This document shows, piece after piece, positions 1 through 9,733 of a stretch of 42,082 nt of DNA. The DNA comes from an uncultured bacterium (GTDB lineage: Bacteria > Verrucomicrobiota > Kiritimatiellia > CAIKKV01 > CAIJXV01), in NCBI GenBank assembly GCA_903824675.1, contig CAIJXV010000031.1, forward strand, positions 1 to 42,082, written 5' to 3'. Below the pieces are notes generated by a model. It ran no database searches and had not been told where the DNA came from. It saw only the letters and a program-made list of their open reading frames with translations. A program made the position numbers and the translations under genes. How positions within the stretch are numbered: the stretch's first letter is position 1; each line of letters begins with the position of its first letter.

Positions 1-3000
1 CGCATCCAAAACATCTCGACCAACGGGTTGCTTGTGCTGGATGAAATCCGGATCCACGACCCCTATTATTCCGGCGTGGTCCTCAACAACCTGACACTGA
101 CGCCGTCCTCCCCCACCGCCACCAATCCCGTCACGGCGTCCATGGACATCCAGCCGTTCTCGGGTGCATCCAACATTCTGGCCACCCTGTTTTATCGCCC
201 CTTCGGTTCAACATCGTATTCCGCCATTGTCATGTCTAACTATTCCGGGCTGACGTACACGACGATCGCTCCCATCCCCGAAGGGATCGGCCCCAATAAC
301 CGAGCCGGCAATGTCGAATATTATATCCGCTGTTCTTTCACCGGCGACCAAAGCTCAGTGACCAGTCCCGTGGATTCTCCCATCAACGGCAGTAACAACC
401 CGTCGTTCTACACCATTCAAACCGCCACCACGTTGGTTGAAAATCTAACCCTGACCCCCGACCCCCCCCTGACCCTGACCAATAATCGGGTGGAGGTGGA
501 TATCACCCCGCTCGCGGCTGGCTCGAACGTCACGGCCACCCTGCTGTATCGGTTTGGATCTTCAGGGTGGATCGGAATCACGATGACTTCGGTCGGCACG
601 CACTATACCGGGGACATACCTTCTTTCAGCAATCCCGGAACCCCGCTTCAGTATTATGTGCAGATCAACTTTGTCGGCCCCGGCATCCCCCCACTCGTCA
701 ATTATTATCCGCCGGGCGGGGCCGCATCCCCGCGATCCACCCTTCTCCGGGCCGCGCCCCTGGCGACCGTGTATACCAACCTCGCCCTTTCCGGATCCTT
801 CTCCACCAACCTTCTAGCGGTCTCTAATTATCTCTGGCAGGGCGTGTCCTCGGTCAGCAACCTATCCAATCCGTTCTTCCGGTTTGTCGGTTACAACGGA
901 GGATCCAACGTCTGGGGTGATTCAAGCCCGACCGTCACCCAGATTCCCCTCTTTGGAACCGCGAGCAATCTGGACGGTAATTCGATCCAGATTTCGGGCG
1001 TCGTGACCGGGTATTATCGGTTCACTTTCGATGAAATCAGCCACAGCTATTCCGTGGTCAAATGCCAATACCTCAATTTCGACAGTTGGGCCGGCATCTC
1101 GGCGTCCTATAGCACCTATACCAATATCGATCAATGGGTCATCAGCAACAGCCGGGGAACTGCCACGGACGAACAAGATCGGGTTTTTCGCGGCAAGTCG
1201 GCCATCCTGCGGGATAGTGGGACCCAACCGTACATCCTGTCCCCCCTTCTGGTGGAGGGGGTCGGCGAAATCAGTTTCTGGTATCGCAATTGGAACACCA
1301 ACGGCCTGACGGCAGGCGCCATTGTCATTGAAAAGGCCGCCACCTCCTCCGGGCCCTGGACCCGCATCGGGCAAATCACCAACATCCTTTCTTTGGATTA
1401 TCTCTACTTCTACCTGCCGCATTCGGATCGGGATTCGCACTATGTCCGACTGGTCAGCAGTAACCAGCCGCCCGCGCTTTGTTTTGACGAAATCACCATC
1501 ACAGAACCGCCGGCCGGGGTCATGTTCACCAACCTGATCGCATCGCCGGCCAGCCCTACGGCCACGAATCCGGTCACCGTCTCCGTGACCATCACCAACA
1601 AGGCCGGAGCCACGAATTTGAACGCCATCGTGTTTTACCGGCCGGCCGGCATCGTGCCCTATTCCCAAGTTCCCATGTCCCAAACCACGGGCAACCTGTT
1701 TGTCACCTCCACCCCCATTCCCCAGGGAGTCGGCCTCAACGGCGGAGCCGGTCTGGTCGAATATTACGTCCAATGCACGTTTGGCGGGTATTTCAGTTCA
1801 ACCTTCAGCCCGACCAACTATCCGCTGACTCCCACCAATTACCGGATCATTTCGGCATCCGTGATCATGACGAATCTGACCCTGGTGCCGAGCCCGCCGC
1901 TCGTTAATTCCAATCTCGATCTCTGGCTGGATGTTTTCCCCCAAGCGGCCGCCGCCAATGTGTCCGTCACCGCCTATTACCGGTTCGCCAATTCCGGCGG
2001 CTTTCTCAGTCAGGTCATGTCCCACGAGGGATCCAATCGCTATAAAACCGCCGCCCCCCTGCTGCTGCAATCCAATCCCGGAACTCCCCTCCAATTCTAT
2101 TTCACCGTGGACTTTACCGGCCCTGCAGCCATGACACCGACCAACTATCCCACGGCCGGCTCCGCAGCCCCCTTTTCTAACATCGTCTATCGGACGACCG
2201 CCCTGACCTCCACTTATAACCGGGTTGAAACCTCCGGATCCTTCACCGGATCATTCATTCGCATCGAGGATGGGTTGTGGCAGGGGGTGGTCACGGTCAC
2301 CAATCTGACCAACCCGTCCATCCGGTTCGCCGGATTCACCACCTCCACCAGTTTCTGGGGCGATTCAGATCAGTCGGTTTCCAATCTCCCCGTCTATGGT
2401 TACACCGATTCGAATGGAACGCCGATTGTGCTCTCCGATGTTCAATCCGGACGACTCCTGTTGCGCTTTAATGAAACCAACCAAAATTACAGCATCCAAC
2501 GGTGCGCGGCGTATGTCGATTTCGACGATTGGGCCACCCTCCCCGTCCAAACCTTCGGCGGACCCTATACCAATTCCGAGCTATGGGTTCTGACGGACAG
2601 CCGGACCACCACCAATTCGGACCCGGCGGATCTCGCCCACGCCTTGCGCGGCCGTTCAGCCGTGATGGAAAACAGCGGGGCTCAGACCCAATCCCTGGTA
2701 TCCCCATATCTCCCCAATGGGATCGGCGACATCGTCTTCTGGTATCGCAACTGGGAAACCAACGGGTTGTCGCCGTCAACCCTTTACCTCGAAAAAGCCG
2801 TCACGTTGACCAGTGGGTGGGTTCGCGTTGCCGCCATCACCAATATTTTGTCCGTCGATTATATTCCCTTCCACACGGCCCTATCCGACCGCGCACATCA
2901 TTATGTCCGACTGTTAAACGCCACGAATAATCCCAAGGCGTCGATCTGTCTGGATGAAATGGTCATCGCCGAACCGCCCGCCGGAGTGGCGTTCAGCAAC

Positions 3001-6000
3001 GTGGTGTATTCGCCGGTTGATCCCGTGATCACCAATACCATCACCATTTCGGTCGATCTTTATCCCCTGACCGGCGCGGCCAATCTTTCGGCCATCGTGT
3101 GGTATCGGGCGGGCACGGATGGCGGATGGGACTCGACCCCGCTGACGTTCTCCTCCGGCAATACCTTCACCACCCTGACCCCCATCCCTCGAGGGGCGGC
3201 CGGTGTCATGCAATATTTCTTCGAGTGCTCCTATTCCGGTTTTTTGAGTGAACTCACCAGCCCGGCCTATTATCCCCTATATGGCAGCAACGGGGTCCTC
3301 CTGGTTTATACCAATCAGGATTCCTCGCGCGTTCAAACCTTCAATACCTGGCCCGATCAGACGGACTCGTTCGCTTATGTCGATACGAATTTTGACGGCT
3401 GGGTTGCCAGCCAGGCGTGTGTGCGCGTCGGCTACACCAATTCCCCCGTTTTCCCCAATGGCGACGCATCCTCCAAGGCCTGCTGGTTGAACCAGAACTA
3501 CAATTCCTGGATTCAATCGCCCTTGTTATCCAATGGCATTGGAGGCCTCGTGTTCCTCCAGCAACCCCGGCTTTCCGCCATTTCCCGCGACAATATAGTC
3601 TCCGTGGAAAAATCGTACGATGGAGCGGCCTGGTGGCCGATCGCGCAAGTAACCAACGCCTATCCCACCACCGGGTGGACCACCTCGCATGTCGATGTGT
3701 TGGAATTGCAACCGGTTTATATCCGCTTCACCAAAGTCTCGGATGATGGCCAAACCGATCAAGCCATTGGATTGGACACCCTCCGGATCACTTATCACCC
3801 CGCCCAAACCGTGATCTCGAACGTGGTGGTCCATCCCAGTTATCCCGCCAGCAATGACGACATCAATGTCTCGTGCGACATCTATTCCATCAACCCCTAT
3901 TCGCCGGCCTTGAATATTCAGGCCTTTCTCTATTATCGCCAGGGGACTTCAGGCGCTTATTCCAATGCCATTCCGATGGCCCGCAACGGCAATTCTTTCC
4001 GCACCGCGTACCCGCTCCCCAAGTTCCCCCGGAATGTCTGGGTTAATTATTTCATCTCCAATAGCTTTAAGGGTTACGCCTTTGTCTCCAATGCCATTTC
4101 CGAGGCCCGGAGTCCGATCTATTCTCCCGCCGGCGGATCCACCGCTCCGGCTGCCGTCTGGGTCCGTGAATTCCAGACGGACTTTGCGCAGCTCAACATG
4201 ACCCTGAATGGCAGTCCCGTCACCATCCGCCCGTTCTCCGATAACATCTGGCAGGGCATTGTCAGCCTCCCCACCACCAATGTCTTCTCCTTCAGTTGGT
4301 CCGGCGACTCCCCGTATAACGGCACCAATATTCTCGGCACCACGTATGTCTGGGGCGACAATTATCAATGGAAAACCAATGTGCCGTTGTCCAGCATCGC
4401 GCGCCTGGGCGAGGCGCCCATTCAAGTCAATGGCTACCTGGACGGGCAATACCTGTTCCGTTTCAACGAGGACACCCGTGCCTATACCTTCCGGCGGTGT
4501 GCCTGGCAGGACTTCGACTCTTGGGGGACGACCACCAACTACGTCGCCTCTGCCAATGACAACACCCCGCCGGCAGTGCAAAATTTCAACACGATTTCCG
4601 GAACGGTTAGCCAGATCTCGTCCGATAGCTTCACCACCTGGACGGCCTTCAATACGTTCACCAATGAATCGTGGAGCACGGGAACCGCGTCCTATTGGGG
4701 AGTGTTTAGCGCCCGGATCATCAATGTCGGGGGCAACGTCGTTCAAACCACCAATATCCTCGGGGGGGGGCGCGCCTATGTGGTGCGGAGCATGCTCTAT
4801 AATCCCCTCCGCGGCCTCGGGACCATCAGTTTCAGGTACCGAGCGGTCAGCGCCAGCAATACGGTGGGGATCACGCTCCGTCTCTGTCCCACCAATCTAA
4901 ACTATCGATTCGATTCGAACTGGCTGACCAATATTTATTTCAGCGCCACTGCGCCCGTCACCACCAACGCGGTAACGAATTGGTATTACACGACAAATGA
5001 GTTCAGCGAGGTATCCTCCAACTCCATCATCACCACCAATCGGATCGCAGCTTGGACGAATGCCGCCGTGGTCCTCAATACCAACGCCAGTTATCATGTC
5101 ATCATCGCTCAGCCGCTCTCCGACCCCTCCTCGCTCTATATCGACGATGTTCAAGCCACCGAGTGGTTTGCGGAAGATATCCAAACCAATGGATGGACCA
5201 TGTCACAGGTGTGGATGGCCACCAACAACTCCCATCGCTTGGCCGGAGACACGAATTACGGGGCTTGCGCTGAATTTGACGCCACCCGGGCGACGAATAC
5301 CATGTGGGCCCAAACCCCCACCCTTCCCGGTATCAGCTTTTTTGAGTTCTGGTATCGCGCCAAAAACACCAATAGCCCAGCCGCTTTCCGTCTTGATTTG
5401 TCGAATAACGTCCTGGCCGCATGGACTACCCTTCAAACCGTCACCAATAGTTCCACGAATTGGACTTTTGTCTCGCAAATAATACCCTATGGCAATTCCC
5501 AGGCGGCCAAGATACGGCTCAATAATGTCTCTCCGCAGGGGGGCATTCTCCTCGTTGACGATCTCAACGCCCTGGCCGTGTCCTCGGCCACCAACACCTG
5601 GCAGGCGAATAATGCCAAGATTGATGGCAGCGACGGCTCTCGACTGTATCTACTCAACTCGATGTTCCTGAACAGCAATAACACCGCCACGGCCGAGATG
5701 GGGTCGCCCGTCTATTCCAATCTGTCACCCTATCTCCGCACCGTGGAACTGCCCTCCGGCATCGGGGAAATCAATTTCCGCTATCGCAATTGGGCCACCA
5801 GTGGTTCTCCCACCCCCGCCTTCCTCGTGATCCAGAAATCCGTCTCGGGTAGCACTAACAACGCGGACTGGACGACCCTGGCGGTGCTCTCCAATATCGT
5901 TAATTATTCCGATTACAAAACCTATGTCCTGGGACTCTATGACGCCACCAGCCGTTACGTTCGCATCGTCAACCAGATCCCGGCCAGCCGGGTCTGTCTC

Positions 6001-9000
6001 GACGATGTCATGGTGGCGGCCACCCTGGCATCCGACTTTACCATGAGCAATTTGACCTTGAGCCCGCTGATCCCCATCAATTCAAATGCCACCCATGTTC
6101 TCGTCGACATCAATGAATTCTTCCTCGCGCCCTCCAATGTCCAGATCACCACCCACTACGCGCTGGATCCCGCCTACAATGGACCGCAGTGGAGCAACGA
6201 GATTCCCGCGACCATGTCCTGCATCGCCAGCAATACCACCAACTCCTGGTATCGTTACCGAACTGACATCCCGATTCCCGCCCAACCGGCCGATACCTAC
6301 GTGAAATATTATGTCACCGCTACCTTTGACGGCTATTTTGGCAACCTAGCCAGTCCCAAGACGCACAAAAAATTCATCGAACCCACCTGGTATACCCCGG
6401 TCACCAATGGCACCAATATCCCCTACTATATCTCCTATATTTGCGATCCCGGCCGCGTTTGGATCAATGAATTCAACCTCATCGACTGGTCCTATTACCT
6501 GGAGGATGGCCAGGGATATCAATACCAATACATCGAATTGGTGGGGCCGGCGGGGATCGATTTGCAGAATTGGACCCTCGAAATCGTCGACATCGCCAAC
6601 AATCTCATAGGGCGCTATGTGATCCCGGCGAATTCCATTCTGCCCAACAAATATCAGGGATATGGATTTTTCACCTTGGGCACTTCGCTCGTAACCGAAC
6701 GAAACATGACTTTGACCAATCAACTCGAGGAGTCCGGAGGCTTTCGTTTATATCGGAGTATGGGGGCATTGGAATACGCGGTTGCCTATGGCACCTATGG
6801 TTCCGCTTTAACCCCGTATGGCTTTACGGATATGAATATCGTCGACGAGTACATATGGGATGGCCCCCTCGAGTTGATTGGATCTGAAAGTAATTTCGCG
6901 CAATTTAACTGGACGTCCGACATCAGCGGGAACTTTTCACCGGGCGGGGTCAATAACGGACAGGACATCCTGGGCGGCACCTCCCGGCTGATGCTTACGC
7001 CCTCGATCGCGACCAACGCGCATCGCGGACAGATCAGTCCCTCCGTGCCGGTCTATGTCACCAATAATGCCCAGACCAATTTCATTCTCACGGCTTCGAA
7101 TTATTGGTATGTCGCGGACGTCCTGACCAATGGGGCTTCGATCGGCGGGATCACCGGTTTCTCCAACTCCTTCAATTTTGCCCTGACCCATATCACCAAC
7201 CCGGCGACGATTAAAGGCGTCATTTTGCCGCGTCTGGCCCCCAGTAATACCCCTTATGAGTGGATGGCCTCTTACGGGTTCATCACCAATTTCAGCTCCG
7301 CCGAAACCAATGATCAAGATAACGATGGCCGGCTCACCTGGCAGGAATACCAGGAAGGAACCGATCCCACGAATTTCCGGTCAGCCCGGATTATCCTCGT
7401 CCCGATCGCCGGGGAACATACCGCCATCTCTCCCTCGACCAATCTTTGGGTCTATAAAGGGGGGACGACCAACTTCGTCATCACGGCCTCCAACCTCTGG
7501 ATTGTGGCGGATATGAGGACCAATGGCGCGTCGATTACGTACGCGATTCCTGCCGTCAGCCAGTACACCTTCGTCTATTCCGGCATCGATGGCGATCGCA
7601 CCACCACGGTTCAATCCGTCGCGGGTCCGGCCGTCGCCGACTATGGAACCCCCCATTGGTGGTTGGCCTCTTACGGATGGACCAATAATTACAATGCCGC
7701 TGAAACCAACGATGCCGATAATGATGGCCGACTCACCTGGCAGGAATATGTCGAGGCAACCAATCCCACCAATTATTATTCCGCGTATATCGAACTGAAC
7801 ATCAGCGTCGAGGGGAACGGCACCCTGTCGCCCTCCGAACCGTTGTGGATCACCAAGGGGTCCTCGACCAATTTCATCGTACAAGCCAACACGTATGCTT
7901 CGATTTGGGCCCTTCAAACCAATGGCGCCAATATCGGCGTTTCGCTCACGGGCCTGGATTATTACAATTTCAATTACACCAATATCCAGGCTGACCGCAT
8001 CGGCACGGTGACGGCCATCTTCACCAATGCGATCACCACCCATGGCACACCCCATTCCTGGCTGGCCGGATTCGGCTTCTCCTATCCCTTCGAAACGGTC
8101 GACACCGCAGATGCCGATAATGATGGCCGGCTGACTTGGCAGGAATATGTCGACGCCACGGTGCCCACCAACTTCAATTCGGCCGTCATTGTCCTGGTCC
8201 CCCAGGTCGGCGCCCATGGACAAATCACGCCGAACACCAATATCTGGGCCTATAAAGGATCCGCCACCAACTTCCTCGTCACGGCGGACACCTATTTCAG
8301 GATCGCTGACATCAAAACCAATGACGCGTCCATCGGGGGATCCTTCGGCTCCAATTCCTATCTCTTCTCCTTCAATCCCATCTATGTCGATCGCACCGGC
8401 ATTGTGCAAGGCGTCATCGCGACGAACCTGGCGGCCTTGAATACCCCCCTCTATTGGCTGGCGTCCTACGGCTGGACCACGAACTTCAACGCCGCCGAAA
8501 CCAATGATGTGGATGATGACGGACGGCTGACCTGGCAGGAATACCAAGAGGGAACCATTCCGACCAACTTCCAATCTGCCATGATTGTTATCGCCCCCCA
8601 AGTCGACCCGTTCGGCCAGATCATGCCCAATACGAATTTCATGATCCTGAAAGGGTCCACCACGAATTTCACCATCACCACCTCTAATAACTTTTATTAT
8701 GTGGCGGGGGTCCTGACCAATGGTTCGTCTGTTTCGGGGAGTTTTGGCGGCCAACTCTCCACCTTCGTCTACCCCAATATCCAGGCCTATCGAACCAGTA
8801 TTGTTTACGGACTGATCCAGCCCTATCTGGCCACTCAGGGAACGCCCATCTGGTGGCTTTCCCAATATGGATTTAACTCCGATTTCGATCAGGCCGAAGA
8901 CGATGACACGGATCTGGACGGTGTGCCGGCTGGAGATGAATACGTGGCCGGGACCATTCCGACCAACCGGGCATCTGTCTTCCAACTCATTAGACAAGGT

Positions 9001-9207
9001 CGGCTCGGGGGATCCAATTATATCCAATGGCTGGGCGGAACCGGGGGGCCCACCAATCCTTATGGGATTTTCTATTCGACCAATCTTCAGACCGGCACTT
9101 GGTTGCCGACGGGGAAAGTCAATCGAGTGAATGGAACCAACACGCTATGGTTGGTGGTCCCGACTAATCGGAATGCCTTCTTCTATCGGGTTACGGCCAC
9201 CAATTAA
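1..9207 (+). CDS. Giant secreted tandem-repeat protein, 5' end missing
   Basis: The frame is open from base 1, so the start lies outside; 3068 residues are visible. Long units repeat at the N-terminal end: the DEI/DEM motif after each jelly-roll-like segment recurs at nt 40, 1486 and 2953 (482 and 489 residues apart), then at 3775 as a shorter unit. Each unit has two Ig-like pieces (NLTLTP..., YYVQ/YYIRC...) and a segment with ISFWYRNW. A lamin-tail-like domain (VWINEFN ... YIELVGPAGIDLQNWTLEI) lies near nt 6456-6800. The C-terminal part has five copies of a 133-residue unit (Trp of W.ASYG at nt 7261, 7660, 8059, 8455, 8854), each with DxDNDGRLTWQEY, which resembles a single calcium-binding EF-hand/dockerin loop. 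The end, FFYRVTATN, is of a type common in Verrucomicrobiota exoproteins. No catalytic motif was recognised. It is probably a surface or matrix protein; the function is unknown. Confidence 0.9.
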   Translation, partial: RIQNISTNGLLVLDEIRIHDPYYSGVVLNNLTLTPSSPTATNPVTASMDIQPFSGASNILATLFYRPFGSTSYSAIVMSNYSGLTYTTIAPIPEGIGPNNRAGNVEYYIRCSFTGDQSSVTSPVDSPINGSNNPSFYTIQTATTLVENLTLTPDPPLTLTNNRVEVDITPLAAGSNVTATLLYRFGSSGWIGITMTSVGTHYTGDIPSFSNPGTPLQYYVQINFVGPGIPPLVNYYPPGGAASPRSTLLRAAPLATVYTNLALSGSFSTNLLAVSNYLWQGVSSVSNLSNPFFRFVGYNGGSNVWGDSSPTVTQIPLFGTASNLDGNSIQISGVVTGYYRFTFDEISHSYSVVKCQYLNFDSWAGISASYSTYTNIDQWVISNSRGTATDEQDRVFRGKSAILRDSGTQPYILSPLLVEGVGEISFWYRNWNTNGLTAGAIVIEKAATSSGPWTRIGQITNILSLDYLYFYLPHSDRDSHYVRLVSSNQPPALCFDEITITEPPAGVMFTNLIASPASPTATNPVTVSVTITNKAGATNLNAIVFYRPAGIVPYSQVPMSQTTGNLFVTSTPIPQGVGLNGGAGLVEYYVQCTFGGYFSSTFSPTNYPLTPTNYRIISASVIMTNLTLVPSPPLVNSNLDLWLDVFPQAAAANVSVTAYYRFANSGGFLSQVMSHEGSNRYKTAAPLLLQSNPGTPLQFYFTVDFTGPAAMTPTNYPTAGSAAPFSNIVYRTTALTSTYNRVETSGSFTGSFIRIEDGLWQGVVTVTNLTNPSIRFAGFTTSTSFWGDSDQSVSNLPVYGYTDSNGTPIVLSDVQSGRLLLRFNETNQNYSIQRCAAYVDFDDWATLPVQTFGGPYTNSELWVLTDSRTTTNSDPADLAHALRGRSAVMENSGAQTQSLVSPYLPNGIGDIVFWYRNWETNGLSPSTLYLEKAVTLTSGWVRVAAITNILSVDYIPFHTALSDRAHHYVRLLNATNNPKASICLDEMVIAEPPAGVAFSNVVYSPVDPVITNTITISVDLYPLTGAANLSAIVWYRAGTDGGWDSTPLTFSSGNTFTTLTPIPRGAAGVMQYFFECSYSGFLSELTSPAYYPLYGSNGVLLVYTNQDSSRVQTFNTWPDQTDSFAYVDTNFDGWVASQACVRVGYTNSPVFPNGDASSKACWLNQNYNSWIQSPLLSNGIGGLVFLQQPRLSAISRDNIVSVEKSYDGAAWWPIAQVTNAYPTTGWTTSHVDVLELQPVYIRFTKVSDDGQTDQAIGLDTLRITYHPAQTVISNVVVHPSYPASNDDINVSCDIYSINPYSPALNIQAFLYYRQGTSGAYSNAIPMARNGNSFRTAYPLPKFPRNVWVNYFISNSFKGYAFVSNAISEARSPIYSPAGGSTAPAAVWVREFQTDFAQLNMTLNGSPVTIRPFSDNIWQGIVSLPTTNVFSFSWSGDSPYNGTNILGTTYVWGDNYQWKTNVPLSSIARLGEAPIQVNGYLDGQYLFRFNEDTRAYTFRRCAWQDFDSWGTTTNYVASANDNTPPAVQNFNTISGTVSQISSDSFTTWTAFNTFTNESWSTGTASYWGVFSARIINVGGNVVQTTNILGGGRAYVVRSMLYNPLRGLGTISFRYRAVSASNTVGITLRLCPTNLNYRFDSNWLTNIYFSATAPVTTNAVTNWYYTTNEFSEVSSNSIITTNRIAAWTNAAVVLNTNASYHVIIAQPLSDPSSLYIDDVQATEWFAEDIQTNGWTMSQVWMATNNSHRLAGDTNYGACAEFDATRATNTMWAQTPTLPGISFFEFWYRAKNTNSPAAFRLDLSNNVLAAWTTLQTVTNSSTNWTFVSQIIPYGNSQAAKIRLNNVSPQGGILLVDDLNALAVSSATNTWQANNAKIDGSDGSRLYLLNSMFLNSNNTATAEMGSPVYSNLSPYLRTVELPSGIGEINFRYRNWATSGSPTPAFLVIQKSVSGSTNNADWTTLAVLSNIVNYSDYKTYVLGLYDATSRYVRIVNQIPASRVCLDDVMVAATLASDFTMSNLTLSPLIPINSNATHVLVDINEFFLAPSNVQITTHYALDPAYNGPQWSNEIPATMSCIASNTTNSWYRYRTDIPIPAQPADTYVKYYVTATFDGYFGNLASPKTHKKFIEPTWYTPVTNGTNIPYYISYICDPGRVWINEFNLIDWSYYLEDGQGYQYQYIELVGPAGIDLQNWTLEIVDIANNLIGRYVIPANSILPNKYQGYGFFTLGTSLVTERNMTLTNQLEESGGFRLYRSMGALEYAVAYGTYGSALTPYGFTDMNIVDEYIWDGPLELIGSESNFAQFNWTSDISGNFSPGGVNNGQDILGGTSRLMLTPSIATNAHRGQISPSVPVYVTNNAQTNFILTASNYWYVADVLTNGASIGGITGFSNSFNFALTHITNPATIKGVILPRLAPSNTPYEWMASYGFITNFSSAETNDQDNDGRLTWQEYQEGTDPTNFRSARIILVPIAGEHTAISPSTNLWVYKGGTTNFVITASNLWIVADMRTNGASITYAIPAVSQYTFVYSGIDGDRTTTVQSVAGPAVADYGTPHWWLASYGWTNNYNAAETNDADNDGRLTWQEYVEATNPTNYYSAYIELNISVEGNGTLSPSEPLWITKGSSTNFIVQANTYASIWALQTNGANIGVSLTGLDYYNFNYTNIQADRIGTVTAIFTNAITTHGTPHSWLAGFGFSYPFETVDTADADNDGRLTWQEYVDATVPTNFNSAVIVLVPQVGAHGQITPNTNIWAYKGSATNFLVTADTYFRIADIKTNDASIGGSFGSNSYLFSFNPIYVDRTGIVQGVIATNLAALNTPLYWLASYGWTTNFNAAETNDVDDDGRLTWQEYQEGTIPTNFQSAMIVIAPQVDPFGQIMPNTNFMILKGSTTNFTITTSNNFYYVAGVLTNGSSVSGSFGGQLSTFVYPNIQAYRTSIVYGLIQPYLATQGTPIWWLSQYGFNSDFDQAEDDDTDLDGVPAGDEYVAGTIPTNRASVFQLIRQGRLGGSNYIQWLGGTGGPTNPYGIFYSTNLQTGTWLPTGKVNRVNGTNTLWLVVPTNRNAFFYRVTATN

Positions 9208-9222
9208 GGGCCTGGCCGACCC

Positions 9223-9326
9223 TGAATCGGGGGCAGCAACCCTACCCATGGGGAACCCATCTGCAGGTCAAACGGGGATGCGAACCCCCGCCCTGTCGGC
9301 ATCGGGTTGCGATCGGTAAAAATTCA
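9223..9326. other. Candidate structured RNA or bidirectional terminator between convergent genes
   Basis: Hand folding of the plus strand gives an outer stem TGAAT 9223-9227 with ATTCA 9322-9326 and a 7-bp stem GCAACCC 9236-9242 with GGGTTGC 9304-9310. These enclose two side-by-side hairpins: ATGGG-GAA-CCCAT (9248-9260) and CAGG 9264-9267 with CCTG 9292-9295, capped by CGGGG 9273-9277 with CCCCG 9286-9290. There is no U-tract, so it is not a standard intrinsic terminator. It lies after the giant gene (+) and after echF (-). The rest of 9208-9427 holds no gene. Confidence 0.35.
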
Positions 9327-9427
9327 TCTCGCCCAGAAAGCCTGAACCGCCGGGTGGATTTCCTTTAAAACAGGGTCTGGGAGGGAATGGTCCATCGCCA
9401 TGGAGGGCCATCCCCGGTCGGTGAAAT

Positions 9428-9727
9428 TTAAGTCGAAGCCCGTTGATGATCAGAATTCATCGACAGGGATTTCTTGGGGCAGACCTCAACGCAGTAGCCA
9501 CATAAAACACAACGGTAAGGATCCAAGGTCCAGGAATCGGGCTTCCGATTGACGACCAGCGCATTGGCCGGACATCGCTTGGCGCACAACGTGCAATAGA
9601 CGCACTTGTCCGGATCATTTACCAAATGACCGCGACTCCCGGAAATGGGCGCCCGTTTTTCAAACGGATATCGCCGGGTCGGCGGCCGACCGAACAAATT
9701 CTCAAGAACATAACGTAGGGCATTCAC
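9428..9727 (-). CDS. echF: Ech hydrogenase ferredoxin-like subunit EchF
   Basis: A 99-residue polyferredoxin subunit with two [4Fe-4S] motifs: CVYCTLCAKRCP (Cys42, 45, 48, 52) and CVLCGYCVEVCP (Cys73, 76, 79, 83). It is homologous to NuoI/HycF and would carry electrons between soluble ferredoxin and the small subunit on the cytoplasmic face of the complex. The start is GTG at 9727, with GGAGAG about 10 bases upstream and only 6 bases after the echE stop. It is the last gene of the operon, as in the archaeal echABCDEF order. The length fits a short EchF-type protein without extra domains. Confidence 0.9.
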   Translation of the reverse strand: MNALRYVLENLFGRPPTRRYPFEKRAPISGSRGHLVNDPDKCVYCTLCAKRCPANALVVNRKPDSWTLDPYRCVLCGYCVEVCPKKSLSMNSDHQRAST

Positions 9728-9733
9728 AATCGG

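Noticed and set aside
922-1773. Long open frames on the minus strand inside the giant gene (also 3949-4746 and 7381-9027).
   Set aside because: They have Gly/Asp/Arg/Ile-rich nonsense composition typical of the antisense of Thr/Asn/Ser-rich repeats, no ribosome sites, and mirror the repeats of the true gene.
9266-9295. On the minus strand GGGGGTTCGCATCCCC looks like a tRNA T-arm.
   Set aside because: The loop lacks the conserved A58, and no acceptor, D or anticodon arm can be paired around it.
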